Positions 24,820 to 34,905 of a DNA stretch of 64,000 nt are shown one piece after another (the stretch's first letter is position 1; every line of letters starts with the position of its first letter). Source of the DNA: an uncultured Spirochaetaceae bacterium (GTDB taxonomy: Bacteria > Spirochaetota > Spirochaetia > Treponematales > Treponemataceae); the NCBI GenBank assembly GCA_902802305.1, contig CADCLG010000019.1:1-64000 (forward strand), given 5' to 3'. The notes beneath the pieces are model-generated. The model ran no database searches. It was not told where the DNA came from and saw only the letters and a list, made by a program, of their open reading frames with translations. The position numbers and the translations under genes were made by a program.

Positions 24820-27435
24820 ATGAATTACGAAAATTTTACAATCAAAACACAGGAAGCTATACAGGAAGCTTCTTCAATCGCATTAAAGAATGATTGCTCG
24901 GAAATTGGTGGTGAACATGTTCTTCAGGCCCTAATTGAACAAAAAGATGGACTTGTTGCACCGATAATTGAGCGTATCGGAGTTTCTATAAATGAACTGC
25001 TTGCAAAAGTTAAGGCAGCGGTAGATTCTTATCCTAAAGTAAATGGAAATGCCAATGTCTACTTTTCCAATGAAATGCAAAAAACTCTTGCCAAAGCTGA
25101 GCAGGAAATGTCTGCTTTGCATGATCAATATTTATCAACAGACCACATTCTGCTTGCAATGACTGAATCCGACGGAAGCTGTGGCAAACTGCTTCAATCC
25201 TTTGGAATCAACCATAACAATGTTCTTGAAGCAATAAAATCTGTCCGCGGAAATCAAACTGTTGACTCTCAGGACCCTGAATCAAAAAGCCGGGCACTTG
25301 AAAAATACTGTCGTGATTTAACAGCCCTTGCCAGACTTGATAAAATTGACCCGGTTATAGGACGTGATGATGAAATCCGCCGTGTAATGCAGGTTTTGTG
25401 CCGTCGTACAAAAAATAATCCGGTAATTATTGGTGAGCCTGGAGTTGGTAAAACTGCAATTGTCGAAGGACTTGCCAGACGAATTGCCAGTGGTGATGTG
25501 CCAGAAAGTCTTAAAAACAAACGTCTTCTTGCCCTTGATTTGGGCAGTCTTGTTGCTGGTGCAAAATTCCGCGGTGAATTTGAGGAAAGATTAAAAGCCC
25601 TTATCACCGAAGTTCAAAAATCGGAAGGACAGATTATACTCTTTATAGATGAACTACATACTCTGGTAGGAGCCGGTGCATCCGAAGGCAGCATGGATGC
25701 TTCAAATCTCTTAAAGCCTGCTCTGGCTCGTGGTGAATTACGTGCAATTGGTGCTACAACCCTGGATGAATACAGAAAATACATAGAAAAAGATGCCGCC
25801 CTTGAGCGACGATTCCAGCAGGTTTATTGTGCAGAGCCGACTGTCGAAGATACAATTGCAATTTTGCGTGGTCTTAGGGAAAAATACGAAATTCATCACG
25901 GAGTTCATATTGAAGACGAAGCCCTGGTTGCCGCTGCTACCTTGTCTAACCGTTATATCACTTCAAGGTTTTTGCCGGATAAAGCAATTGACCTTGTAGA
26001 TGAAGCCGCCAGCCGTCTAAAAATGGAAATTGAAAGTCAGCCGACAGAATTGGATCAGGTTGAAAGAAAAATTCTTCAGTTGCAAATTGAAAAACAGTCT
26101 CTCTCCAAGGAAGACGATTCCGCATCTAAGGAGAGACTTGCAAAACTGGAAAAAGAGCTTGCAGAAATCACAGCAAAACGTGATGCAATGAAGCTCCAGT
26201 GGCAGAACGAAAAGCAGAATATTGATAAATCCCGCGAGCTTAAGGAAAAACTTGAGCAGGCCCGCTTTGAAGAAGAAAAAAATACCCGCGAAGGAAAACT
26301 GGAACGCGCCGCAGAACTAAAGTACAGCATTATCCCATCGCTCCAAAAAGAACTGAACGATGCCCTTGAAAGCGAAAAAGAAAGGCAGGAGTCGGGACGA
26401 AATTCTCTGCTCAGACAGTCTGTTACCGAAGAAGATGTTGCAAAAATAGTAAGCTCATGGACAGGAATTCCAGTTGCAAAAATGATGAGCGGTGAAAAGC
26501 AGAAATATCTTGAACTTGAAAATGTTCTGCATAAAAGGGTAGTCGGCCAGAATGAAGCAGTTCAGGTTGTTGCAGATGCAATTCGTCGTAACCGTTCCGG
26601 CTTAAATGACCCGAATCGTCCGCTGGGAAGCTTTATGTTTATTGGTCCAACTGGAGTTGGCAAAACAGAGCTTGCAAAAACACTGGCAGATTTCCTCTTT
26701 AATGATGAAAAGGCCCTTACTCGAATTGATATGAGCGAGTATATGGAAAAGTTCAGTGTTACCCGCCTTATTGGAGCACCACCAGGATACGTCGGTTATG
26801 ATGAAGGAGGACAGCTTACCGAAGCCGTACGACGCAGGCCTTACAGCGTAATTCTCTTTGATGAAGTCGAAAAAGCTCATCCAGATGTATTTAATGTACT
26901 GCTTCAGGTTTTGGACGATGGAAGACTTACAGATGGCCAGGGAAGAATTGTAGACTTCAAAAACACAATCATCATAATGACCAGCAACTTGGGAAGTGAT
27001 TTGATTCTTGAAGATGCAGAGAGAAGGGAAAAAGAAAAACTGTCAACATCTGAAGTTTCAACCCAGGTAAAGGAGCAAATCAATCTTCTTTTGCGTCAGA
27101 CCTTCCGTCCTGAGTTTTTGAACCGAATTGATGAAATTGTAATGTTCCAGCAGCTTTCAAAAGATTGCATTGCAAGTATCATAAAAATACAGCTTGAGCG
27201 TGTCCAAAAACGCCTTGAAGAAAGGAGGATTACGCTTAATTTTGATGAAAAAGCAATTGATTTCCTTTGTGAGAAGGGGTATGAACCTGCAATGGGCGCC
27301 CGTCCTGTAAAAAGAGCGATTCAGACCTATGTCGAAAACTTCCTTGCCAGACAACTGCTCTCTGGAAAGATTTTGGATGGAAGTAGTGTAAATATTACAG
27401 TTTCTCCAACCCAAGATTCCTTGAGTTTTCTGTGA
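24820..27435 (+). CDS. clpB: ClpB disaggregase (Hsp104-type AAA+ chaperone)
   Basis: 871 residues, full length. N-terminal Clp repeat domain (1-145), NBD1 with Walker A GEPGVGKT near 204 and Walker B LFIDELH, coiled-coil middle domain about 400-530 (many Lys/Glu heptads), NBD2 with GPTGVGKT near 608 and [16 protein letters not shown], then the C-terminal small domain. It extracts proteins from aggregates with DnaK. GAGGCG precedes the ATG. The 100-base upstream region is very A+T-rich; I saw no CIRCE repeat. Confidence 0.97.
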   Translation: MNYENFTIKTQEAIQEASSIALKNDCSEIGGEHVLQALIEQKDGLVAPIIERIGVSINELLAKVKAAVDSYPKVNGNANVYFSNEMQKTLAKAEQEMSALHDQYLSTDHILLAMTESDGSCGKLLQSFGINHNNVLEAIKSVRGNQTVDSQDPESKSRALEKYCRDLTALARLDKIDPVIGRDDEIRRVMQVLCRRTKNNPVIIGEPGVGKTAIVEGLARRIASGDVPESLKNKRLLALDLGSLVAGAKFRGEFEERLKALITEVQKSEGQIILFIDELHTLVGAGASEGSMDASNLLKPALARGELRAIGATTLDEYRKYIEKDAALERRFQQVYCAEPTVEDTIAILRGLREKYEIHHGVHIEDEALVAAATLSNRYITSRFLPDKAIDLVDEAASRLKMEIESQPTELDQVERKILQLQIEKQSLSKEDDSASKERLAKLEKELAEITAKRDAMKLQWQNEKQNIDKSRELKEKLEQARFEEEKNTREGKLERAAELKYSIIPSLQKELNDALESEKERQESGRNSLLRQSVTEEDVAKIVSSWTGIPVAKMMSGEKQKYLELENVLHKRVVGQNEAVQVVADAIRRNRSGLNDPNRPLGSFMFIGPTGVGKTELAKTLADFLFNDEKALTRIDMSEYMEKFSVTRLIGAPPGYVGYDEGGQLTEAVRRRPYSVILFDEVEKAHPDVFNVLLQVLDDGRLTDGQGRIVDFKNTIIIMTSNLGSDLILEDAERREKEKLSTSEVSTQVKEQINLLLRQTFRPEFLNRIDEIVMFQQLSKDCIASIIKIQLERVQKRLEERRITLNFDEKAIDFLCEKGYEPAMGARPVKRAIQTYVENFLARQLLSGKILDGSSVNITVSPTQDSLSFL

Positions 27436-27498
27436 TTTTTCTTATAAATTGCTTTTATTTTGATTCTAAATAATAAAAAAGTGTGGTAAAATATTGAC

Positions 27499-29526
27499 AT
27501 GAAAAATAAGTATTTTGCCGCACTTCTTTTTATTACCCTTTTCATTGCGAGAGCCGGTTTTTCTGAGACAAAAACAATTCGCACCGGATATTTTAATTAT
27601 GATGACCATTATTTTTTCGGTTCTTCTGAGAAAGATGCAAAAGGCGGATACTGCTATGATTATTTAATTGAAGTTTCCAATTATGCAGACTGGAAGTACG
27701 AATATGTCTATGGAGACTGGACTACACTTTTTGAAATGTTCAAAAATCATGAGCTTGATATTCTTACAGATGTTTCTTATGACGAAGAACGTGCTTCAAT
27801 GTTTTTGTTTCCCGAACAGACAATGGGCTCAGAAGATTATTATCTTTTCATTCTTCCTACAAATAAATCAATTTCACCAGAAAAAATAAATGACCTTGAT
27901 GGAAAAATTATAGGAACCAATCAGGAATTTATTTATACAAAATATCTGGAAAAATGGGTTAAGGACAACAAAATAAACTGCTCGATAGTCTATTATTCAG
28001 ATGAAGAAAAATATTATGACGATTTTAGAAATGGCAAGCTGGATTTAATTGTTGATATTGATTTAAACAATACTTATGACTGGATTCCAATGTATAAAAT
28101 TGGTTCTTCAGATTTTTACATAGCTGTATCAGACACCAGACCAGATCTTTTTGATGATTTAAATAAAGCCCTTCAGATTATTTACAGTGAAAAGCCTTTT
28201 TACAATGCAGAACTTCACAGCAAGCATTTTTCAAATATCATGCGTTTAAAATTGCTCAATGATGAAGAAAAAGAGTGGGTAGACACTCATGCAGCATTAA
28301 AAATAGGTTGTCTAAAGGATTTTTTGCCTTTCTGTGCCATGGATTCTGCTACCGGAGAGGCTATCGGCCTTCTTCCAGTTATAATGAAAAGAATCTTTGA
28401 GGAATACGATATCACAGATAAGCTTAAATTGCAGTATATTTTTTATACTACAGAAAAGATGGGCGTCAATGCACTTAAAGCCAATGAAATAGATGCATTT
28501 TTCCCTGCAAATGAATCCAATTGGGATGCCGAAATGAATGATTGGTTTCAGACACCGGCAATAGCTTACGCTGCTGAAAAGCTTATTTACCGGGGCATTT
28601 TTGATACTGATAAAATACAACAAATCGGAATTATCACTTCTACTCCAGATGAAAATTATGCCAATTCTGTTTTTCCAGCCAGCGAAATAATAACATATGA
28701 TTCTTATGAAGCGGCTTTTAAATCTGTAATTAATGGCTCTGTTGATTCAGTACTGGCAAACGGTTATAAAACACAATATTACTTAAAAACAGGAAGCAAT
28801 ACAAAATTAAAGGTTTATGATGATTTGAAACAAAATATCGGATATTCAATTATTTTTACAAAGAATAACGATACTCTCTTTCACATGATAAACAGAGGAT
28901 TAAAAATGCTTGATCCTAATTTTATTGAAAGCAACATCAATTATTATGCAGCACAGGTTTTCAGATATACAGAGGATGATTTCTGGAATGAACACAAGCG
29001 GTTAGTCAGTATTCTTGCCATCATCTTTCTTTTCTTAATTGGAAGTCTCTTTTATACTTCCCATAAGCTGAGGAACTATTCTAATTATGATGAATTAACT
29101 CATTTATTTTCTGAGCGTAACTTAAAAAAGTATCTTAAGGATGCCATCAGACATGCAGAAGAAAATGAAGATTATTTCTGTATAATTATTGCAGCTATCA
29201 GCGGCTTTAACACTTATGTAAATACCTACGGCAATGAATGTGGAGATGAAATTTTAAAGTATGTTTCCAAAATTTTTATCCGCGGTATTAATAAAGATGA
29301 CATGATTTTCCGCTATAAAAAGGACAAAATCTTTATTATCTTAAATAATAAGCTTGATGTTGCTGAAAATGTTGCAATAAGAATTGCAAAGCAAATTGAA
29401 AGTGAAGTCTTCATTTATCGTGATAATGAAATTAACCTTACAATGTCCACCGGTATTTCCGCTTATGCCGATGGAGCTGTTGCTAAAGTTATGATTGAAG
29501 AAGCTGAAAATGAATTGAATATGTAA
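27499..29526 (+). CDS. Periplasmic-binding-domain sensor with degenerate GGDEF domain
   Basis: 675 residues. Signal peptide (FIARAGFSE), two tandem type-3 solute-binding (PBPb) domains (about 25-245 and 255-490), one membrane helix near 505-522 (LVSILAIIFLFLIGSLFYTS) and a C-terminal GGDEF fold (540-675). The site that should read GGDEF is KKDKI (in FRYKKDKIFIIL) and the metal-binding Asp near the first strand is missing (IIAAISGFNTYV), so cyclic-di-GMP synthesis is unlikely. It may be a ligand-sensing protein that uses the domain for binding or pairing. A TAAAAT box 6 bases before the ATG and no ribosome site suggest a leaderless or very short leader message. Confidence 0.83.
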   Translation: MKNKYFAALLFITLFIARAGFSETKTIRTGYFNYDDHYFFGSSEKDAKGGYCYDYLIEVSNYADWKYEYVYGDWTTLFEMFKNHELDILTDVSYDEERASMFLFPEQTMGSEDYYLFILPTNKSISPEKINDLDGKIIGTNQEFIYTKYLEKWVKDNKINCSIVYYSDEEKYYDDFRNGKLDLIVDIDLNNTYDWIPMYKIGSSDFYIAVSDTRPDLFDDLNKALQIIYSEKPFYNAELHSKHFSNIMRLKLLNDEEKEWVDTHAALKIGCLKDFLPFCAMDSATGEAIGLLPVIMKRIFEEYDITDKLKLQYIFYTTEKMGVNALKANEIDAFFPANESNWDAEMNDWFQTPAIAYAAEKLIYRGIFDTDKIQQIGIITSTPDENYANSVFPASEIITYDSYEAAFKSVINGSVDSVLANGYKTQYYLKTGSNTKLKVYDDLKQNIGYSIIFTKNNDTLFHMINRGLKMLDPNFIESNINYYAAQVFRYTEDDFWNEHKRLVSILAIIFLFLIGSLFYTSHKLRNYSNYDELTHLFSERNLKKYLKDAIRHAEENEDYFCIIIAAISGFNTYVNTYGNECGDEILKYVSKIFIRGINKDDMIFRYKKDKIFIILNNKLDVAENVAIRIAKQIESEVFIYRDNEINLTMSTGISAYADGAVAKVMIEEAENELNM

Positions 29527-29529
29527 GAC

Positions 29530-30666
29530 CTAACGCTTAAAAAGGCCAAGGTCTATTATTTCTCCCATTTTTTTATAACCGTCCGCGTTAGGGTGAAGTC
29601 CGTCATTCTCAAAGTTCCAGGCTATATTCAAATACAGGTTATTTTCAGGATCCTTCATTGCTCTTGCAAAGTCAATAAAGCCATCAAAAGCTCCACCTTG
29701 GGCTGGATTTGTCATAATCCACTTGTTTACTGCAAGTCTTGTTTCTTCTTTTTTTTCTGACCAGTCATTATTTTTTCCAAAAGGAAGAATTGTTCCACCA
29801 ATAACCTTAATTCCAGCTGAATGAGCCGTTTCTATAAATCCTTTATATGTATTTATAAGTTTGTCTGCTTCAATATTCATATATAAAATATCATTTACCC
29901 CGTAGAGAATAATCAGATATTTTACATTTGTCTGCTTTAATACATCCCGGATAAATCGTTCTTCTCCTGTTGTGCTTGCACAGGTTCCACCTATTCCATG
30001 ATTTAAAACAGCAAGGTTTTTAGTTTCCTGATTTGCCTGGAGTCTTTCTGCAAAAATGTCAGTCCAGCGATTTTGTTTATCATCTGTACTTCCCCGACCA
30101 TCTGTAATGGAATCACCAAAACATACAATTGCTTCTTTTGCGCTGTTTTCTCTTTCACAAACATCTATTGCCGAAAGTACATACCAATGGGCAGTTTTAT
30201 ATTTTGTAGAAAAGCTTTCACCGCTTACATTCTGACCTTCTTGGATATATGAAAAAGTACGTGAACCAACATGTCCTGTAACAGTATCGGGCATATCGCC
30301 AAAGTAAATTGTAACAGCCAGTTCACTGAGGGCTGGAGCAGAAAACTTTATTGTATCAGAAATCACTTCCCCAAAGGCAGGAATCTCTATTGCTGTTTTT
30401 CCATTGAAAGTTATTTGAGTATCTGTAGCTTTTATAATTTTACCGCTTCCTTCTTCCGCAGCTAACGCAAGGTGAACAGAGCGTAATTCCATTGTCGATT
30501 TACCCAGATAATTTGAAAAATGAAAACGCAGATATTGCCCCTCTATTGAAGTTCTTACAATTTGACGCAGAGAATTATTTTTTAGTGGAATTGAAGGCAT
30601 GTTTCCTTCTGAACTGTATTGGGACGAAGCCCAGGTTCCGCAATATCTTGTTTTTTCTATAGGCAT
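29530..30666 (-). CDS. SGNH/GDSL-type esterase
   Basis: 378 residues. Beta-sandwich N-terminal half (1-160), then the SGNH hydrolase core: block I FGDSITDGRG with the catalytic Ser, block II NHGIGGTCAS (Gly), block III YGVND (Asn), block V DGLHPNADGY with Asp and His. No signal peptide is visible, so the enzyme is probably intracellular, or exported by an unrecognised route. Such enzymes remove acyl groups from sugars or polysaccharides. It converges with the GGDEF-like gene, 3 bases apart, and is divergent from rlmJ. Confidence 0.88.
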   Translation of the reverse strand: MPIEKTRYCGTWASSQYSSEGNMPSIPLKNNSLRQIVRTSIEGQYLRFHFSNYLGKSTMELRSVHLALAAEEGSGKIIKATDTQITFNGKTAIEIPAFGEVISDTIKFSAPALSELAVTIYFGDMPDTVTGHVGSRTFSYIQEGQNVSGESFSTKYKTAHWYVLSAIDVCERENSAKEAIVCFGDSITDGRGSTDDKQNRWTDIFAERLQANQETKNLAVLNHGIGGTCASTTGEERFIRDVLKQTNVKYLIILYGVNDILYMNIEADKLINTYKGFIETAHSAGIKVIGGTILPFGKNNDWSEKKEETRLAVNKWIMTNPAQGGAFDGFIDFARAMKDPENNLYLNIAWNFENDGLHPNADGYKKMGEIIDLGLFKR

Positions 30667-30785
30667 AAAGAGGCTAACTCCTGAAAGTAATGATAATCAA
30701 TTTATGTGTAAAGATAATAGCATTTTTTTAGAATTAAAAACAGTATTATTTTTTTTTAGAAAATGATATTATAGATAAAGTAATT

Positions 30786-31703
30786 ATGTTATCTTATCAG
30801 CACGCTTTTCATGCGGGAAATCACGCAGACCTTCTCAAACATTTTGTATTATCTTTTGTATTGGATTCTTTGAATAAAAAAGATAAACCTTACACTTTTT
30901 TTGACTCTCATTCTGGCAGTGGTCTTTATGATTTATATGATAACCGCAGTTTAAAAACAGGCGAAGCTCAAAAAGGTATTTTGTCACTTCTGAAATTGCA
31001 TTTACAAGAGCAAACTATTAATAATCCTGATTTTGAATCATACTTAAAGCTTGTAAAAAACTTTACAGATAAAAATTATTATCCGGGTTCTCCTCTTATT
31101 GAGTTTTCAAAAATGCGTTCCCAGGATTTTTTGATTTTATCGGAACTTCATCCTCAGGAAATTGAAAATCTTAGAAAAAACATAAAGAAGGCTGGCTCAG
31201 AAAATCCAGACAAAAATCCAGAAAAGATTGCAAATCCTTCCGTACAGATTCATAATCGCAGTGGCTGGGAAATGCTGAAGGCTCTAACACCACCAAAAAC
31301 TAAGCGTGGGGGAGTTTTGATTGATCCTAGTTACGAAGAAGCCGCAGATTATTCAGATGCACTTTCTACAATTCTGGCAGTTCATAAAAAGTGGAGTAAT
31401 GGAATCATTCTTTTATGGTATCCTCTTCTGGCACATAGAAGTGAACTAATAGAGACGATGATTGATGAAATAACTTTTGGGGTAAAAGCCCAGAATGAAA
31501 ATACTGAAGTGCTTCGCTTGGAGCTGACGGTAAATGATAAAAATGCTCATAAAGAGGTTGCTCTTGCCCAAAATGCAGCTGAAAACGAAAATACTCCACG
31601 TCTTTATGGCAGCGGAATGCTTGTAATTAATGCGCCCTGGAAATTAAAAGAAAGTGCAGAAGTTGTAATTGACTATTTACAATCTGTATTTTATAAAAAA
31701 TAA
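30786..31703 (+). CDS. rlmJ: 23S rRNA (adenine-2030 N6)-methyltransferase RlmJ
   Basis: 305 residues. The N-terminus MLSYQHAFHAGNHADLLKH is the family signature; FFDSHSGSGLYDL is the AdoMet motif region and GGVLIDPSYEE contains the DPSY-type catalytic motif of N6-adenine rRNA methyltransferases. It modifies A2030 of 23S rRNA in E. coli numbering. A short segment near 140-150 is richer in Pro/Asn than in the E. coli enzyme. Transcribed alone from the divergent region shared with the SGNH esterase. Confidence 0.94.
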   Translation: MLSYQHAFHAGNHADLLKHFVLSFVLDSLNKKDKPYTFFDSHSGSGLYDLYDNRSLKTGEAQKGILSLLKLHLQEQTINNPDFESYLKLVKNFTDKNYYPGSPLIEFSKMRSQDFLILSELHPQEIENLRKNIKKAGSENPDKNPEKIANPSVQIHNRSGWEMLKALTPPKTKRGGVLIDPSYEEAADYSDALSTILAVHKKWSNGIILLWYPLLAHRSELIETMIDEITFGVKAQNENTEVLRLELTVNDKNAHKEVALAQNAAENENTPRLYGSGMLVINAPWKLKESAEVVIDYLQSVFYKK

Positions 31704-31726
31704 TTTGCAGTAAGTTTATCTGCGGC

Positions 31727-32128
31727 TTATTTTTTTGAAGAAAATGCGTTTTTAATTTTTTCAAAAAGTCTTTTGAAAAAAAGATAGATTTTGTAGAAAA
31801 AGCCAGGATGTCTTAATTTTTCAAGTCGTTTATAACCTTCTAAAAGCTCTTCTTCGGTAAACTCTTTGCGCTGGTTGTTTTCTTCAATTTCCATTTCCAG
31901 CTGTTCAATTTCGGTGAGATTATCGACTATATTGGCATTTATGTTTGTCCAGCCAATTTCTTTTGCTGCTGTAAGACGTCGTTCTCCGGCAATGAGTTCA
32001 TATTTACTGTTTATTGTAATTGGATTAAGTAATCCATAAGTTCGGAGGCTGTCTTTTAAATCTGAAAGGTTTCCAAGATCTTTTCTGACACGTTTTTTTA
32101 CCTTGATTTTTTCAATTGGTACCAGCAT
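31727..32128 (-). CDS. ParB N-terminal-domain protein lacking the DNA-binding HTH
   Basis: 133 residues. Residues 1-70 form a ParB/Srx fold with the CTP-binding box I as AGERRLTAAKE (about 47-57) and box II as EENNQRKEFTEEELLEGYKRL (about 82-102). The normal ParB central HTH and dimer domains are missing; instead the protein ends in a basic, aromatic helix (FFYKIYLFFKRLFEKIKNAF) that could be amphipathic and bind membrane. It starts 11 bases beyond the PBP1A stop with an AGGAGGTGG site, so it is translated from the PBP1A message. Function in the envelope or in segregation is unknown. Confidence 0.82.
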   Translation of the reverse strand: MLVPIEKIKVKKRVRKDLGNLSDLKDSLRTYGLLNPITINSKYELIAGERRLTAAKEIGWTNINANIVDNLTEIEQLEMEIEENNQRKEFTEEELLEGYKRLEKLRHPGFFYKIYLFFKRLFEKIKNAFSSKK

Positions 32129-32139
32129 AAAACCACCTC

Positions 32140-34701
32140 CTATTCAAATAGATAATTATAATCGTAATGTTCCTTTAGAGGAATATAATCATTTTCATCT
32201 TCAAAATCAAGATTATTATCGGCAGAATCATTATTTCCACCTTTATAATTATCGGAAAGGAAGTCTAAATCTAATAATAATGGCTCTGAATCGTAATTAA
32301 CATTTCTTCTCTGTCCAGATTTATACATTTCCTTTTCAAGACGGTAGATTCCGATAATGGAGTTTGTCTGATAAGAATGAATAGGGCAGATTTCCGTCGG
32401 CTGGGTTCCTTCCAAAAACCATTGGGTTGTTTTGTGGTCACCGCAGTTTTCTGTAAGAATCTGTCCACTTTCTGAACAAACTGTAGCTTGAATTACACCT
32501 GTAAGCGGCTGTTCAAACTCTTTTGCTGGTAAATCACGGTGAACTTCTCTAAAATAATCACCCCAGGCATATCCTGCAAGTGTTGAACCTGTAATTTTAA
32601 GACCTAAAGACTGACCTGGTCTGTCAAAACCGAACCAGAAGGCAGCTGCATAATATGGTGTATATCCGCAAGTCCAGGCATCTGCCCAGTTTTGGGTTGT
32701 ACCGGTTTTTCCTGCAGCAGCAATTCTGTATTTTTTTCCGTTTTCAGTTCTATAATCAAACTTCCAGTTCTGTCCTGCCAATGTACCACTGAAAACTGTC
32801 TGTTCAAGAAGCTTTGTCATTACAAAGGCTGTCTGTGGTGAAATTACCTGTATATTTTCTCCCTTTGCTATCTGCTGTTTTCTTACATCCTGTTCTGGAG
32901 TAAGAATAACATTTCCATTTTTATCTTCTACTGTGCGGATTGCAATTGGCGTAACTTCTTTTCCGCCGTTTGCAAAAATAGCATAAGCGCGTGCCATCTC
33001 AATCGGCCTGACGGAACAAACTCCTAACCCAATAGGATAACCTGGTACAAAGCCGCGGGTAGGTAATTCCTCTTTATCTATGCCAAGTAAGGCTACTGCA
33101 CGATTGATAGCAGCTTCAAAACCAATGCCGTCAAGAACTTTGAGGGAAGGAACATTCATAGAGTGGATGAGGGCATAGTATAAAGAAACATTACCCATCC
33201 ATTCACCACGGAAGTTTTGAGGAATATATGGTTTTCCGTCAGCAGTTTTAAATACAACTGGCGTATCAGAAATCTGTGTTGTTGGAGTAAACTTGCGGGA
33301 ATCTATAGCGGCTGAATAATATAAAGGCTTAAAGGTAGAACCAGGCTGCAGTTTTGACTGTGTTGCACGGATAAACTGATTTTCCTGGTCGAACTTGCTT
33401 CCGCCTACGAGGGCATCAATATAGCCAGTATCTGGACGAAGTGCAATCATAGAGCCTTCGATTGTTGTTTTTTCATCAGTTTTCTTTGAGATTGCAGTTG
33501 CCCTGTTTATAATTCCAACTTTAAGCTTATCGGTTCCTGTCATCATCGAAACAATATCAAGAACCGGGTTAATCTGATTGATATAAACCGAATTAGCCAC
33601 AAACTCAGAACGCTGCTCGCTAACCTTTAATTCAGAAATATTGAACATGAGGGCCAGCAATTCTGTCATAGGAATATAAGTGCTATAGGCAAGATTTGAC
33701 CAGTTTGAATGTTCGGCCTTATAGCGTGAATTGGCAACATCAATGTATTTTTCCATTACTTCCTGAGCAATCTGCTGGTGCTGCAGGTCCAGGGTTGTAT
33801 TTACAGTAAAGCCGCTTGTATAAATATCGTCTGAACCGTAAATCATGTTTCCCAATTCGCGGCGGACATATTCAGAAAACCATGGAGCCTTGTCATCACG
33901 AAGCATATAGGCTGAGGATGAAGTTCTTGTATAATCAAAGTTTGCCCAGTAATTTTCAAAAGAAGATTCAGATTGTTCCTTTGTAATGTAGCCTGCATCC
34001 ACCATAGATGATAGAACAGTTTGCTGACGCTCCATGGCGCGGTTGGGATGGTCAAAAGGATTATAGAAGGCCGGATTTGACAGCTGAATTACAAGAATTG
34101 CTGATTCTGCCGGTGTGATTTCTGTTGCGTCATGTCCAAAATAATATTTAGAAGCTGCATTTACACCGTAAGTTCCGCCACCAAAGTAGATTTTATTCAG
34201 ATAAAGCTCAAGTATTTCGTTTTTGGAATAGCGGCGTTCCATCTGAATTGCCCACCATAATTCCTTGAGCTTTCTGGAATAAGACATATCTGTACGGTCG
34301 CAATAAAGAGTTCCTGCTATCTGCTGGGTTAGGGTAGAACCACCGCCTAAGGATGTACCGGTTAATTTTCCAAAAACAGCACGCATAACAGCCTTAAAAC
34401 TGAATCCGTGATGCGAAAAAAAGATTCTGTCTTCTCGGGTGATGAGGGCGTCTATCAAATGCTGTGGTAATTTCTGATAGGAAATAATTTCACGCTTTTC
34501 ATCTGATGCAAACTCTGTTATAAGTTCGCCATTTATATCTAAAAGTTTTGTAGGCAATGCTGTATTGAATTCTGTTATGTATTCTGAATTTTTTATATTC
34601 TGGGTTTCCGAAAGACACCAGCCCAGTGCGCAGCCAAATAATATTGAAAAAACAAGTAAGAATGAAAGTAATATTACAGCTGATTTTTTTACCTTAACCA
34701 T
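32140..34701 (-). CDS. Penicillin-binding protein 1A (bifunctional class A PBP)
   Basis: 853 residues from the ATG at 34701; the frame can be read 12 codons further to a TTG at 34737, but that overlaps the predicted promoter. One N-terminal membrane anchor (SAVILLSFLLVFSILFGCAL), a GT51 glycosyltransferase domain (EDRIFFSHHGFSFKAVMRAV, then GGSTLTQQ), and a transpeptidase domain with S-x-x-K (GSTFKP), S-M-N and K-T-G (GKTGTTQNWADAW). It polymerises and cross-links peptidoglycan at the inner membrane. The C-terminal ~60 residues are acidic and asparagine-rich. A ParB-fold gene follows on the same message. Confidence 0.95.
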   Translation of the reverse strand: MVKVKKSAVILLSFLLVFSILFGCALGWCLSETQNIKNSEYITEFNTALPTKLLDINGELITEFASDEKREIISYQKLPQHLIDALITREDRIFFSHHGFSFKAVMRAVFGKLTGTSLGGGSTLTQQIAGTLYCDRTDMSYSRKLKELWWAIQMERRYSKNEILELYLNKIYFGGGTYGVNAASKYYFGHDATEITPAESAILVIQLSNPAFYNPFDHPNRAMERQQTVLSSMVDAGYITKEQSESSFENYWANFDYTRTSSSAYMLRDDKAPWFSEYVRRELGNMIYGSDDIYTSGFTVNTTLDLQHQQIAQEVMEKYIDVANSRYKAEHSNWSNLAYSTYIPMTELLALMFNISELKVSEQRSEFVANSVYINQINPVLDIVSMMTGTDKLKVGIINRATAISKKTDEKTTIEGSMIALRPDTGYIDALVGGSKFDQENQFIRATQSKLQPGSTFKPLYYSAAIDSRKFTPTTQISDTPVVFKTADGKPYIPQNFRGEWMGNVSLYYALIHSMNVPSLKVLDGIGFEAAINRAVALLGIDKEELPTRGFVPGYPIGLGVCSVRPIEMARAYAIFANGGKEVTPIAIRTVEDKNGNVILTPEQDVRKQQIAKGENIQVISPQTAFVMTKLLEQTVFSGTLAGQNWKFDYRTENGKKYRIAAAGKTGTTQNWADAWTCGYTPYYAAAFWFGFDRPGQSLGLKITGSTLAGYAWGDYFREVHRDLPAKEFEQPLTGVIQATVCSESGQILTENCGDHKTTQWFLEGTQPTEICPIHSYQTNSIIGIYRLEKEMYKSGQRRNVNYDSEPLLLDLDFLSDNYKGGNNDSADNNLDFEDENDYIPLKEHYDYNYLFE

Positions 34702-34708
34702 AGTAGAA

Positions 34709-34738
34709 ATTATAATGCAAAAATCGGGGTGATACAAT
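34709..34738 (-). promoter_or_regulatory. Predicted promoter of the PBP1A gene, implying a leaderless message
   Basis: On the minus strand TTGTAT is followed after 17 bases by TATAAT (plus-strand ATTATA at 34709-34714). Seven bases then separate TATAAT from the ATG at 34701, and no Shine-Dalgarno sequence fits in that space. Transcription would start at or next to the start codon. Confidence 0.55.
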
Positions 34739-34786
34739 ACGAGCCTGGTGCATTTTTACTGTAACTTCGATTGCAATTAGGCTCGT
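34739..34786. repeat. 8-bp inverted repeat at the gap edge
   Basis: ACGAGCCT at 34739-34746 and AGGCTCGT at 34779-34786 are perfect inverted copies about 32 bases apart, immediately next to the tandem repeat block. Could be the end of a small inserted element. Confidence 0.45.
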
Positions 34787-34787
34787 T

Positions 34788-34860
34788 CACAGTTTTGCGT
34801 TGCAAAACTGTGCATGTGTATTGCAAAACTGTGTATGTGTGTTGCAAAACTGTGTATTGC
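34788..34860. repeat. 21-bp tandem repeat, about 3 copies, with inverted flanking copy
   Basis: Units TTGCAAAACTGTG + CATGTGTA (34800-34820), TTGCAAAACTGTG + TATGTGTG (34821-34841), TTGCAAAACTGTGTA (34842-34856) and a TTGCAAAA remnant. An inverted copy CACAGTTTTGC lies just before (34788-34798) and pairs with GCAAAACTGTG at 34802-34812. There are no unique spacers, so this is not a CRISPR array. Period 21 keeps reading frame, which creates short repetitive ORFs on both strands that look spurious. Confidence 0.75.
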
Positions 34861-34891
34861 AAAAAAAAAGGCACGGAATAAGATCCGTGCC
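34861..34891 (-). terminator. Rho-independent terminator (minus strand envelope operon)
   Basis: On the minus strand GGCACGGA-6-base loop-TCCGTGCC, a perfect 8-bp G+C-rich stem, followed by nine T. It would end the transcript of the PEGA/M23/membrane-protein group read from 37.5 kb. Confidence 0.85.
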
Positions 34892-34905
34892 ATGCCCATC
34901 AGGCA

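Noticed and set aside
34800..34860. Possible CRISPR array
   Set aside because: Units are directly adjacent, with no unique spacers and no cas genes in the window.
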